Virus record (IMG/VR): IMGVR_UViG_3300035670_000149
Coordinates: 1 to 64,000 of that record
DNA: 64,000 nucleotides
Source: a virus
Reading direction: 5' to 3' (one strand)
The notes below the pieces were generated by a model. It worked only from the letters and a program-made list of their open reading frames with translations, did no database searches and was not told the DNA's origin. Both the position numbers and the translations under genes were made by a program. The stretch's first letter is position 1. Each line of letters starts with the position of its first letter. This document shows, one piece after another, positions 40,639 through 50,340 of the stretch.

Positions 40639-43117
40639 TAATCTTTCCTACGCAATCAACAACACTAATAATTTGATCTTGAGTCACCTGAGTCAACACT
40701 TCATCAAGATTATCTCTTCCTCTGTACTTGATTCTGAGATATGGTGTAAGTTTAGCACCGGCACCAGTCTGAGTATTTATGACAACTTCAGGAATGTTTG
40801 TAAAACCAATTCCTCTTTGATCATCTGGAATATTAACTCCAAGAATAGAACCATTCAGAGAAAGAATTGGTTCAAGAGTAATTGTATTACCATCACCAGT
40901 GATAGTAATTGTATCTCCATTATTATATGAAATGCCGGTTTTGTCAACATTTATTTCATCCAATTCCATTACAACAGGATATGCAATTGGACTCAAATCA
41001 ACATCATCAACAGTTGGAATTGGTGTGACAATACTTATTGGACCAGGAACAACAAATCCATTACCATCTGTTAGACCTCTTCCACATTGATACCCACTTG
41101 CATCATTTCCCTGCTGATCAACTGTTCCTTCTGGGAATTCAACACATCCTCCTGATGGTAAGAACACAATAGATCCTGCTGGGACATTCACCCCTCTTTC
41201 AGGGTTGATTGTAATTTGTTCTCCATCCTCAGTTCTGACAATAGTTTGCTCTGGTGTTGCAAACACCTGTCCGCTGGCACCAACAGACCCATCTGGTGCA
41301 GGTGGATAACCAATTCCTGGTTCATCAATTACAATCTTATCCAGAGTTCCATCTTCATTCAGGATTGCTCTTCCTGATGCACCACCACCTTGACCACAAT
41401 TACTGATAAAGTTTACGGACGGAACACTGTTGTACACAGCGTTTAGAGCATCACTACCTTGCAAGTCAACGCCGATGATATATCCTGCCTGATTGATTAC
41501 AGCATTAGCAGTTGTTTCTACAATGCCACCACCAAAAATTACGGCAAGTGGTGGTTCGCATGTGTTCGCAAAAGGATTACATTCTTGAAGGGCATTCAAT
41601 GCCTCTCCAGGAATACCAGCAATAGTTTCTACAGCACCAGTAACTGTACCAACAGCACCTTCTACTGCACCAACAACACCTTGAACAGAACCGATTGCAC
41701 CTTCAACAGAACCTCTCAAATTGCTACCAGCACTAAGAAGAGATCCAATAGGTTCTGGAACAATTGGAGCTCCTCCTAGAGCACTACTTACAAAACCAAA
41801 AAAGTCGCTTGGTTTTGTGGACTGATTTCCAGTCAACATATTAAACTGCGAAATTTCTGCACACTTTGTTTCACTTTTACAGGTGAACAATGATTTAAGA
41901 GATGCCAGAAAATCTGCTGCATCCATCAGAGGAATTTTAACTGCTCCTATTGCACCTAAAAGACTATCTAAGATATTTGTGACCGAACCTAAAACAGAAT
42001 TGACTGCTTCAAGAGCACTATTCAGCATGTTACCAATTACATTATCAATGATACAATCAAGAGCACCAGTAACTTTGCCGATCATATCTTGAAGAAGACC
42101 ATTCAGGGTGCTTTCCAATCCACCGATAATATTTTCAAAAAGACAACCAAGACCTTCTAATGCTTTGTCAAGTTGATCCTTAAATTTACCCATTTTATCA
42201 ATGGGAAGTTTGATTGATAGTTTTGCTGCTCTTTCAGAAACTTCTCTTGTCATCACACCACGGACTCTTTCCATGATGTTCTTCACATAGGCAGCAATAC
42301 CATCTTTTGCTCTTGCAATTTCATTCTGTATATTACCAATTTTGAAATTGAGTGGATCAAGATAAATTCCCTGTTGCTTTTGAATAAATGCAACCTGCTT
42401 TTGCAACCTTCTTATGAGAAGAGCAATCCCTTCTTTTTCATTATTATCTGCACATTTTGCTCCTACTGCTGTTTCACTTGTATTACCTCCGTTTGTATGT
42501 GCAGCATATGTTCCATGACTTTTAGTCTGGTTTGGAGACTGTTCAAGAGTCGCGCCAGATTGTGCAGTAGTTGGTTGTACTTGTACTCCAGCACCACCCA
42601 CACTAGCAGGTGGTGATGCTGGATCTGGTTTTCCTGGAGCTCCATCTTTTTTGATATTGTGTGGAGACTCAACCAGTCCATTTGAATACCCAGACATTGG
42701 AGTATTACCAATGGTCGGAATCTGTTTACCAAAATCTAATTGACTAGATTTATCAAGCACTCCCATGACAACGGGTTGTTGTGCGTCTTCACCGTCCAAG
42801 AAAAATCCAAATACAAACTCACCGCCAGAAAAATTAGCACTTTGAGACATTCCACCTTGAGATCCACCAGCAGTGACTGGTTTCATGCAGTATGCCCACG
42901 GCAAATCATCATCAGTCAAAGCTTTGGTATCAGCAGTGTGATACCCAATGATTCTGACCTTTACTCTTTCTTTGAATCCAGGCAGATCTGCTTGAGTCGG
43001 AACAGGAAGTTCTGGTACGTTTCTTTTCCAGGCATTGGAATGAACTACTTGTCCAATCCACCAGTAAAATCCATCACGACCTACAAAATTTTTCTTCAGT
43101 AAAGATTCTTCAATCAT
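40631..43117 (-). CDS. gp5: Baseplate hub protein gp5-like (OB-fold), no lysozyme
   Basis: 828 residues. The first 140 residues follow gp5: WWIGQVVHSNAWKRN, GFKERVKVRIIGYHTADTKA, LPWAYCMKPVTAGGSQGG, and FGFFLDGEDAQQPVVMGVLD. This is the OB-fold of T4 gp5. The lysozyme domain of T4 gp5 is absent; middle parts are helical and glycine-rich repeats (about residues 300-500: IGSVQGVVGAVEGAVGTVTG). C-terminal region beta-rich. Likely part of the central hub; peptidoglycan cleavage is carried by neighbours. Confidence 0.8.
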   Translation of the reverse strand: MIEESLLKKNFVGRDGFYWWIGQVVHSNAWKRNVPELPVPTQADLPGFKERVKVRIIGYHTADTKALTDDDLPWAYCMKPVTAGGSQGGMSQSANFSGGEFVFGFFLDGEDAQQPVVMGVLDKSSQLDFGKQIPTIGNTPMSGYSNGLVESPHNIKKDGAPGKPDPASPPASVGGAGVQVQPTTAQSGATLEQSPNQTKSHGTYAAHTNGGNTSETAVGAKCADNNEKEGIALLIRRLQKQVAFIQKQQGIYLDPLNFKIGNIQNEIARAKDGIAAYVKNIMERVRGVMTREVSERAAKLSIKLPIDKMGKFKDQLDKALEGLGCLFENIIGGLESTLNGLLQDMIGKVTGALDCIIDNVIGNMLNSALEAVNSVLGSVTNILDSLLGAIGAVKIPLMDAADFLASLKSLFTCKSETKCAEISQFNMLTGNQSTKPSDFFGFVSSALGGAPIVPEPIGSLLSAGSNLRGSVEGAIGSVQGVVGAVEGAVGTVTGAVETIAGIPGEALNALQECNPFANTCEPPLAVIFGGGIVETTANAVINQAGYIIGVDLQGSDALNAVYNSVPSVNFISNCGQGGGASGRAILNEDGTLDKIVIDEPGIGYPPAPDGSVGASGQVFATPEQTIVRTEDGEQITINPERGVNVPAGSIVFLPSGGCVEFPEGTVDQQGNDASGYQCGRGLTDGNGFVVPGPISIVTPIPTVDDVDLSPIAYPVVMELDEINVDKTGISYNNGDTITITGDGNTITLEPILSLNGSILGVNIPDDQRGIGFTNIPEVVINTQTGAGAKLTPYLRIKYRGRDNLDEVLTQVTQDQIISVVDCVGKINV

Positions 43118-43329
43118 CAGTCTTCGTAGATTCTACATTCAGATGCACTTGGATTTTCATCGCAGTACATATCAAATGCGGTTGGAACATAATCTTCATC
43201 TGGATGATTTGCTTGATACTTTTCTAAATGATCAAGTTCATCGGTTATACGACGACGCATTTGTGGTGATAGATTCGCATCATCCAGCAAATCTTTATAG
43301 TCATTTATATATTGTTGAATAGTTGTCAT
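43117..43329 (-). CDS. Small conserved baseplate-region protein
   Basis: 70 residues. Helical N-terminus (TTIQQYINDYKDLLDDANLS) and acidic C-terminus with FDMYCDENPSASECRIYED, a pattern found in many marine phage proteins of similar size. 1 bp overlap with gp5-like gene. Function unknown. Confidence 0.65.
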   Translation of the reverse strand: MTTIQQYINDYKDLLDDANLSPQMRRRITDELDHLEKYQANHPDEDYVPTAFDMYCDENPSASECRIYED

Positions 43330-43334
43330 TTGTT

Positions 43335-44636
43335 TTACTTGGCAAATGAATCTCTAACGAGACCTAATCTAGTTAGGCATCTTTCTGGAGTTATATAGTG
43401 GCAGAGTGTTGCAATTGTATACTTTTCACTTGTTGCTTTATCTTTTTCTGGTGCAGTTCCTAGTCCTTTTCTTGATGGGAAAATACACTCAATAACATCA
43501 CCAGCTCTCAAAGAAAAGTCTCCTTCAACAGTAATAGACGCTTTGATGGTGAACAATTGATTGTATCTCATGATAGATTGAACCATTCTTTCAATCACTT
43601 TATCATTTGTTCTTGCTTTATCCGACTTCCAATACTCAAGTTGAGATGTGGCATCCTTACCAATAGGTAAAGTGCCAACATCAAGAATTGTAGACATTAA
43701 TCTGGTAGGACTGTCAGTAAATTGTTTATTTACAAAATCAAATCCAGAAGGTTTTCCAGAGTGTCCAATGTTTTTTTGCTGAGTAATGTCATATGTTTTT
43801 ACATCTACTTTGAATGCATAAGGATCAAAATAGATGGTTCTGTTATGATAAACTCCTAACATCATATCTGTTTGAACATCAATATTTTTATTCACATCAT
43901 ATGATAAAATTTTCTTTTCTCCTTTTGGAAGAGTTGCGACACTATCAGTAAATCTATAAATTCCTTTTGATTTATTGGTAAGGAGACCATCAACTGACTT
44001 AAAACAAAACCCATCTTGAGTTTGATAGAAAAGAAACCCTGCAGTCTTTCCGTAATCCTTTGCTGGTATTGATTTAGTACCTAACCAAGAACAAGTATAG
44101 AATGGTTTTCTATCATTTCCAATGAAAGCATATGCATTAGAAGTCTCTTCAATATTTTCACTTTTGTAGTGTTTTGTTTTTAGAGTTTCATCCAATACTT
44201 TTTTTACAGTCTCGCTTACTTTTCCTTCATATCTTTTTACTACTCTGGTTTTTTCGTTAGAAAAATATTCTTTGCTTACCAAACCAAATTCAATTGATGA
44301 AAGTGTAGCATCGGCATTTGGCACACTTACAGTATTAACATACAGTTCATGTTTTGAAAAGTCAATAAGATTCCCAAAAGAATCCTTTGCGACCATTCTT
44401 ACTTCCTCTCCGCCACGAACAGGAAGATAGTTTAGAAGACCTTCTGTTTGCCCACTTCTATCTGAACCTGTCCTCGTAGTTGATTCTATAACAGATACTG
44501 TGGCTGTAATAAAATTAGAAAGAATATTCTCATAATAACTAAACGAAGCGATACCCTCTCTAATGTCAACAGTTTTGCCATTGTCTTTAGATTCCTGTAT
44601 TTCAAATCGTGTAAAATTTGATTCTCTTGCTGACAT
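43335..44636 (-). CDS. gp27: Baseplate hub protein, gp27-like
   Basis: 433 residues. Position next to gp5-like and segments such as RFEIQESKDNGKTVDIREGI, SFSYYENILSNFITATVSVI, TASLGTKSIPAKDYGK-type region and IECIFPSRKGLGT resemble gp27-type hub proteins with gp44/Mu-like folds. In T4 gp27 forms the trimeric hub at the tube tip. Assignment is mainly from order and length. Confidence 0.6.
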   Translation of the reverse strand: MSARESNFTRFEIQESKDNGKTVDIREGIASFSYYENILSNFITATVSVIESTTRTGSDRSGQTEGLLNYLPVRGGEEVRMVAKDSFGNLIDFSKHELYVNTVSVPNADATLSSIEFGLVSKEYFSNEKTRVVKRYEGKVSETVKKVLDETLKTKHYKSENIEETSNAYAFIGNDRKPFYTCSWLGTKSIPAKDYGKTAGFLFYQTQDGFCFKSVDGLLTNKSKGIYRFTDSVATLPKGEKKILSYDVNKNIDVQTDMMLGVYHNRTIYFDPYAFKVDVKTYDITQQKNIGHSGKPSGFDFVNKQFTDSPTRLMSTILDVGTLPIGKDATSQLEYWKSDKARTNDKVIERMVQSIMRYNQLFTIKASITVEGDFSLRAGDVIECIFPSRKGLGTAPEKDKATSEKYTIATLCHYITPERCLTRLGLVRDSFAK

Positions 44637-47212
44637 TATCCTTGTTTATAGAGGAAGGCACTTATCTGTTGTATGTAGTAGTAATTTAGCACCCAGGAAT
44701 TAGAGAATCCTTGTCCACCTACACCAGCACCAGGAACTCCAGGGGAACCTATTCTAGTTGGTGGTGCAGGTAATGGGAGAAGTAAAGGATTAATCTTACC
44801 TTTCTCGTCATAAGGAGCTGATTGAGAAATCGCAGATGTTGATGATGCAGTCGGAGTTGAAGGAGAAGACATTGATATCTGTGCTGGTGGTGGAAGCACT
44901 GGTGCTGCTGGAGGCGATGACAAACTTGATGCGTAAGATGAAGCGCCTGCAGTCGGGGCAGCAGCTACTGGAGCAAATTTCAATCCAGCAATATCTTGTT
45001 CGGTTCCAGTAACTTTCGCATAACTTTGAACAAGTTTTTTGAGTTTTTCTGGGTAGGATGGGTCAGTTGCATATCCTTCTTTTTTCAAATGATCTGCAGC
45101 AGCAAATACATTTGGTGCTCGGTTAGCACCACGATATCCTTTGTAATCTTTATACCACTTTGCAACGAGATGATTTACTGCATCTTGAGGTGATGCAAAG
45201 TTTCTGAATCTAGCAGCAGTATTAACAGTCATACCACCATAGACTTCTTGAGTTGATGAAACAGTTCCAGATTCATTACCAGTTGCTTTTATACCAAAGA
45301 AATTATTCTTAGCAGCTAATCTGCGTCCCCAACCAGATTCAAGAGCAAATTGTGCGGCAACGAGTGATGGATACTTTGCTCCTGCTTTGACACCCATAGC
45401 ATAGAATGCTTTCCACTTTTGTTCATTAGATCCCGTTAATGCCTGTGGTATTGATCCACTAAAGTCTTTGATTGATTCTGGTCTTGCTTCTGTAGAAGAT
45501 AATGGTTCTCCATCCCTACCTTCACCAGAAATATTATAACCACTTAGAGAAGTATCAGTTCTTGATGGTTGTGCCCCTTTAGGAAAGAAAGAATTTTTCA
45601 ATAACTTCAATAATCCAATTGGATTCAGGAAAAATCCAGGGTTAGGTAATTTAGTTACTCTTCCTCTAGATTCTCCGGTCTTATCTGCCAACATTGGAAA
45701 TGCGAATCCTAAAGCAGTTTGCAATCCACCCCCTTTTGGTATATTGACTCTTGGCCAACCGGCGACCAATCTTTTCAAACCAGCGCCAATCCAATCAGCA
45801 ATTGCTTTGCCAGTATCAAAAACTTTTCTCAAACCATTTAATAATTTCTCACCAGCTTTCTTAGGACCACCACCCAGAAGAAGTTCGTAGAATAAATCAC
45901 CGACAAAGGTTCCTATAAATTCACCAAGCATAGTTCCCAGTATGGGAATGGGAATAAATGATCCAAGCAATCCCCCTATCGCAGCTCCAGCAGCTTTGAA
46001 CAGGGTTTGACCCATTGGTTCCCCTGCCATGATGGAGGCAACTGCTACAAGAATTGGACCAAGGACAGGTATTCTTCCAAACACACCCTTGGCAGTTGCA
46101 AGACCTGCCTTACCAAAGAGTTTCAATCCCAAACGATTTGCAGACTTACCAATGTTGCCTTTGAGAATAGAACTTCCACCGATTCCACCGCCCAAAGAAC
46201 CTGTTTGTGGTCTAGCAGTAATTTGTCCTCTCTTGAGAGCTCTTTGAACAGCAGCATTAGCAGCTCTTGGATTCTTTCCACTATCTAATGCATTTTGATA
46301 GATATTTGCTGCAGATATTCCATATCTTCTTTGAATCAGTTTTGTAGAAGGATTCCTATCAAGATATTTTTGCAGACTCAGACGTTCTTTTGGAGTAAGA
46401 GATGCACCAGGTTTAGCACCAGGAACTGGTTTACCAGGTTTACCAGGTTTACCACGACTATCTGGTGTTGCTGCTTCTTGTAAAGCATACTGTAATAACA
46501 ATCCAGCAACAAGTATTGATGCATCAAATAATTGTGTGAGATTGCCTCCAAGATCAGTTAGTGCTTTGAAAGAATCTTCACCGAATGTTCCAGTTATAAA
46601 GTTTTGAAATCCTTGTTCAATCCTATCAACACCACTGATGATAGATGAAAATAAGTCTATTGTGCCAATAAAAATATTGGCAATAGTATCTAAAGCTCTT
46701 TCTAAAAGTTTGATGGTTCCAGTGAAAGCTTCTGGATTATCAATCGCCCATTGCCCAATGAACCCCATCACAATTAGACCAACTGCATTTAGAATCTCAT
46801 CAAAGAAAGAAGTAAATGGTCTGGTTATTGGAGCAACAGCAGATTTTATACCACCAAAATTTATTTTCTCTAAGAGATTTTCTCTCTTACCTCCTTTCTC
46901 CTTTTCTTTTTCTTTTCTTTCAGTATCACTATTCTTCTTCGCAAAATTTAATCTGGATCTGAAAATAGATTTCAGTGTTGCAAGTTTTTTGCCAATCAAT
47001 CTTGCCTTTGGAACAACACCTTTTGGTCTAGACTTTGTTCCGATATCCTCTGTTGGAGATGGTGGTAGAAGAGATGTTGATGGTTTTGATACTGACTCTT
47101 TTTTTACTGTTTCAACTTCAGTCACAAAAGACTGCATGGCAGGTTTTTCCTGCTTGACAATCTGTCCGCCCTGTTCTCTATTAGATGTTGCCCCAATGAG
47201 TGCTTTTATCAT
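44636..47212 (-). CDS. Large tail protein with a glucosaminidase (GH73-like) domain
   Basis: 858 residues. Residues about 560-770 contain YPSLVAAQFALESGWGRRLA, AKNNFFGIKATGNE and AARFRNFASPQDAVNHLVAK, the signature of FlgJ/GH73-type N-acetylglucosaminidases with catalytic Glu in LESGWG. The first 350 residues are Lys/Arg-rich and hydrophobic segments (GGLLGSFIPIPILGTMLGEF) suggest a tape-measure- or hub-like part. Likely degrades peptidoglycan during injection, replacing the lysozyme missing from gp5. Confidence 0.75.
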   Translation of the reverse strand: MIKALIGATSNREQGGQIVKQEKPAMQSFVTEVETVKKESVSKPSTSLLPPSPTEDIGTKSRPKGVVPKARLIGKKLATLKSIFRSRLNFAKKNSDTERKEKEKEKGGKRENLLEKINFGGIKSAVAPITRPFTSFFDEILNAVGLIVMGFIGQWAIDNPEAFTGTIKLLERALDTIANIFIGTIDLFSSIISGVDRIEQGFQNFITGTFGEDSFKALTDLGGNLTQLFDASILVAGLLLQYALQEAATPDSRGKPGKPGKPVPGAKPGASLTPKERLSLQKYLDRNPSTKLIQRRYGISAANIYQNALDSGKNPRAANAAVQRALKRGQITARPQTGSLGGGIGGSSILKGNIGKSANRLGLKLFGKAGLATAKGVFGRIPVLGPILVAVASIMAGEPMGQTLFKAAGAAIGGLLGSFIPIPILGTMLGEFIGTFVGDLFYELLLGGGPKKAGEKLLNGLRKVFDTGKAIADWIGAGLKRLVAGWPRVNIPKGGGLQTALGFAFPMLADKTGESRGRVTKLPNPGFFLNPIGLLKLLKNSFFPKGAQPSRTDTSLSGYNISGEGRDGEPLSSTEARPESIKDFSGSIPQALTGSNEQKWKAFYAMGVKAGAKYPSLVAAQFALESGWGRRLAAKNNFFGIKATGNESGTVSSTQEVYGGMTVNTAARFRNFASPQDAVNHLVAKWYKDYKGYRGANRAPNVFAAADHLKKEGYATDPSYPEKLKKLVQSYAKVTGTEQDIAGLKFAPVAAAPTAGASSYASSLSSPPAAPVLPPPAQISMSSPSTPTASSTSAISQSAPYDEKGKINPLLLPLPAPPTRIGSPGVPGAGVGGQGFSNSWVLNYYYIQQISAFLYKQG

Positions 47213-47214
47213 GA

Positions 47215-49422
47215 CTATCCAACAATATTATGCATTGCTTTCATTCCAATGATGCTCCTATTGTTCGGATCAATGCTTCCAAGCTTAGGAATATCATTTG
47301 AAACACCTGGATTCGGCGCAGCAGGTTGTTGAGGAGAGGGAACACCTAAAGTTGGTGTCACTTTTTGAACGTCACTTGGAGTCGTACCAAATACTTCTTG
47401 ATAAAGTTTGAAAGTATCTCTCAAATACTCCATTGGATTTGTTATTTGTTCAACTTGACCACCCGATGATGACGCAATACTTCCTGAAGATGGATCATTA
47501 TAGTCACCCATTGTATCAATATTTTCTGCTCCAGGACCAGATGCAAATCCCAAATGAAGGTGAGTATCATGTCCACCAATGGCTCCACCTTTACCACCGC
47601 CAGCAAACCAAGACCCCCATGGATCATGAATAATTTGAGTTAATTTTAGAGCATTTCTTTGCCTGTACATAGATTCGGCAAGAGCTTTTGTTCTGCCTTT
47701 CCAATCACCAGGACGCCAATCCGTGACATCAATCGCAAGATTTTTATAGTGAAGACTACCGCTACTATGACCACCAACTCTTTCGCCACCAGATGGATTA
47801 TATCCTGTACCAGTGTTTGGACCTTCACGAGACCAACTGTTTTTTCTAAAGTTTTTATGTTCTCCAACAGTAAATCCTTTTCCCAAAAGTTGTTTTCCAA
47901 CAGAAGTAACAGCTGGCAATCCGCCTTCTCCTTGTCTCTGCTTAATTCCTTTTAGAGAATCAACCTCACCATCTGTACTTGACTTTGGTTTGGATGCTTT
48001 ACTAGTATTACCACCTGCGTATCCACCACCTTGAGCATATAAAGTTCCGCTCAATAATTTTGGTCGGTTTGTTCCTCCACCAGCAGCATTCATTGCTGTA
48101 AAAGTATCAACACCAAATTGTTGAACGGCACCTTTGCTCATTACAAATTCGCCAGGACTCAACATTGCTGGAATAGTATCAGTCCCAAGTGGAGCTCCAC
48201 CACTTGAGAACGCAAATGTTGGGTTGAAAGTTACTAATGGTCCTGCAGTTCTATTTCCACTATTAATAAGTCCACCACCTCTTGCAGTTTGAAGCATTCC
48301 TGTTGTAGGAGTTGGACCCATGCTTCCAGGACTTGGAGTTTTATCAATTCCAGTATCAGTTCCTTGTACTCCTAAACCTTTTCCTCTACGTGCTCGGACA
48401 GCATTTTCTGCTTGAACAGGTGCTGCTCTTCTTTGCCCAGTAACTTCATTTGCAAGTACAGCGGCGCCACCAATCCCAGCACCGACAGCAATAATTTTGG
48501 CAGCAGGAGAAACTAATGCTGCTCTGGCAAGAGGACCTGCTTTTCCTAGTGCTTTGAGTGCTCCTCCACCCATCCTCAATGCCAGTCTACCTGCAGCTTT
48601 GAACAAATCAAAAGTCAGTTTGAGAAGTTTAGGAACATACTTGAATCCCAACTTCAACAGGAACATTACAATTCCATTGAGTCTTGTTCCAAATAGAAGC
48701 AAACCCCCAATAATTAGTAACCAATGTCTCCTAAAGAATTTGATAACATTATTAAGTTTTTCCGCATTTTCTGGATTTGAATACCATTCAATTAACTTCA
48801 CTCCAACTTTGGCAAAAAGAATTTTGCCGATGGCATCCATTATCTCTTGGAATATATTTTTTATGGGTGCTAAAATTTTCTGAGCTGGACCTTCTATAAT
48901 TTTCTTTAGACCTTCTAGTCTACTTTCCTTCTGCTCCCTCTTATCTTTTTCTTTTTCTTTTCGGTCTTTATCTGCAACTGCCTTCTCAAACTTATTGGTA
49001 TCTCGTATTTCCTTGAGCAGATCATCAATCTTATCTAAGATATCATCAAAACCTTGCTCTACTTGTTGTGTAGATACTTCTGGTTTAGTTTTTAATACAG
49101 TCAATTCCTCCTTTTCAATCGGAGGTTTATATTTTACCAATGCACTTGACTTCGTGCCAGGTAACAATGCTCTAGTAGGACGCAATCCACCACCGTCAAA
49201 CCCACCACCGGCAGCAGATTTTCTCTTCAAAACATTCTCTACAAATGTTTTGAATTCTATTTTGTTCTTTCTATAAAGTTTTAGACCTTCTCTTCTCTCT
49301 TCTGGAGTGGCATTTTCTTTGGTGCCTGGAATTTTTCCATCAGCAACTAACTCCTGACGATACTGTTCTACTTTATCTTCGCCAAAGAAATTAGATGCAT
49401 TGATGGTTCCAGGCTTAGCCAT
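47215..49422 (-). CDS. Tape-measure-like protein with LAS metallopeptidase domain
   Basis: 735 residues. Helical N-terminal half (DKDRKEKEKDKREQKESRLE), membrane-like helices (HWLLIIGGLLLFGTRLNGIV), then TDTIPAMLSPGEFVMSKGA, a motif of tail tape-measure proteins. Residues 520-640: SLHYKNLAIDVTDWR (H..D) and HDTHLHLGF (HxH) match the zinc site of LAS/M15-type peptidases, which cut peptide cross-links. Together with the glucosaminidase it would cut both parts of the cell wall. Confidence 0.7.
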   Translation of the reverse strand: MAKPGTINASNFFGEDKVEQYRQELVADGKIPGTKENATPEERREGLKLYRKNKIEFKTFVENVLKRKSAAGGGFDGGGLRPTRALLPGTKSSALVKYKPPIEKEELTVLKTKPEVSTQQVEQGFDDILDKIDDLLKEIRDTNKFEKAVADKDRKEKEKDKREQKESRLEGLKKIIEGPAQKILAPIKNIFQEIMDAIGKILFAKVGVKLIEWYSNPENAEKLNNVIKFFRRHWLLIIGGLLLFGTRLNGIVMFLLKLGFKYVPKLLKLTFDLFKAAGRLALRMGGGALKALGKAGPLARAALVSPAAKIIAVGAGIGGAAVLANEVTGQRRAAPVQAENAVRARRGKGLGVQGTDTGIDKTPSPGSMGPTPTTGMLQTARGGGLINSGNRTAGPLVTFNPTFAFSSGGAPLGTDTIPAMLSPGEFVMSKGAVQQFGVDTFTAMNAAGGGTNRPKLLSGTLYAQGGGYAGGNTSKASKPKSSTDGEVDSLKGIKQRQGEGGLPAVTSVGKQLLGKGFTVGEHKNFRKNSWSREGPNTGTGYNPSGGERVGGHSSGSLHYKNLAIDVTDWRPGDWKGRTKALAESMYRQRNALKLTQIIHDPWGSWFAGGGKGGAIGGHDTHLHLGFASGPGAENIDTMGDYNDPSSGSIASSSGGQVEQITNPMEYLRDTFKLYQEVFGTTPSDVQKVTPTLGVPSPQQPAAPNPGVSNDIPKLGSIDPNNRSIIGMKAMHNIVG

Positions 49423-49588
49423 TCTGTTGCTGTTTTAGTTTTTCCTCTTCCAGATGCTGTTTCAATAATTCAACGTAGATGTCTCTTTCCCAAGGCATCA
49501 TATTTTCAATCTCAGTCAAAGAGTATTTATGATACTGCATCAAGGCAAAATTGATCCTGAAGTAAACTTCAAGATCCATATGAGACAT
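49415..49588 (-). CDS. Small tail-assembly-chaperone-position protein
   Basis: 57 residues (MSHMDLEVYFRINFALMQYH, then MMPWERDIYVELLKQHLEEE). Lies between gp26 and the tape-measure-like gene, with a stop that overlaps the next start region by 8 bp. That is the position of tail assembly chaperones (GT-type). Function inferred by position. Confidence 0.6.
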   Translation of the reverse strand: MSHMDLEVYFRINFALMQYHKYSLTEIENMMPWERDIYVELLKQHLEEEKLKQQQNG

Positions 49589-49590
49589 CC

Positions 49591-50307
49591 CTAGGCGAAA
49601 AAACTTGAGATTCCCTCCAGAACAACCTCACTTTTCTTTTTAGTCTTAGGATTTGTTACCTCAACTTTATAAGACAACTTTGGCATTGTCTCAAAGAAAC
49701 GTTCAATATCTTTGAACTGAGAAGTATTGAGTTGTTCTAAAAATTCTGAAAGTTCTTTCTTAGTTACATCTGAAGTATTCCATGCCTCATCTTCATTATA
49801 AATGGTTTCAATGCATGAAGAGATTAGATCAAAAGTTTTTTCAATTCCAATTTCATCACTCAAATCAAAGTTTTCAGAAACAAATTGATCTAAAGATGGA
49901 TATTTCATTCTCATTGTGAGATGATCATCTAGTTTGATATCTTTGTTATGATCTGAATTCCTTTGAACTTTAATTTCATCAATAGGAATGGTCACAGGAA
50001 CTTCTGTTTCACCATCGTCAGGACAAATAATTTTGACTTCAACTTCTTCTCCGACAGACTTACCACGAATATTGAGGAACAGATACTCAATATCAAAAGT
50101 AGGTAGATCTTCAACCTTTACCTTACTTTTGACACAAGATTTAATGACATCTTTGATTGCTTTTGTAATTTGTTTTGTGTCCTGACTTTCCATAGCCAGA
50201 ACAAGAATTTTTTCTTCTTTGACAAGAAATGGTCTGTATTCTATTTCTTCCCCAGTGGATGGCAACTCAAGTGTGTAATATGGTGTTGCAATTTTTGGTA
50301 AAGGCAT
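49591..50307 (-). CDS. gp26: Baseplate hub protein gp26 (T4_baseplate family)
   Basis: 238 residues: ATPYYTLELPSTGEEIEYRP, EEKILVLAMESQD, then FDIEYLFLNIRGKSVGEEVE and CPDDGETEVPVTIPIDEIKV. These are hallmarks of the T4 gp26-type family (DUF, T4_baseplate), a conserved protein in myoviruses. Late promoter at 50333 lies 26 bp upstream. Confidence 0.8.
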   Translation of the reverse strand: MPLPKIATPYYTLELPSTGEEIEYRPFLVKEEKILVLAMESQDTKQITKAIKDVIKSCVKSKVKVEDLPTFDIEYLFLNIRGKSVGEEVEVKIICPDDGETEVPVTIPIDEIKVQRNSDHNKDIKLDDHLTMRMKYPSLDQFVSENFDLSDEIGIEKTFDLISSCIETIYNEDEAWNTSDVTKKELSEFLEQLNTSQFKDIERFFETMPKLSYKVEVTNPKTKKKSEVVLEGISSFFA

Positions 50308-50332
50308 AATCTCCTATACAAATCAGTGTGAT

Positions 50333-50340
50333 TATTTATG
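50333..50340 (-). promoter_or_regulatory. T4-type late promoter
   Basis: Minus-strand CATAAATA upstream of gp26 (start 50307). Overlaps the end of the neighbouring gene. Confidence 0.65.

Noticed and set aside
40771-40785. TATTTATG (late promoter-like) within the gp5-like gene
   Set aside because: Well inside coding sequence with no downstream start; chance match in AT-rich DNA. The same applies to copies near 49524 and 59711.
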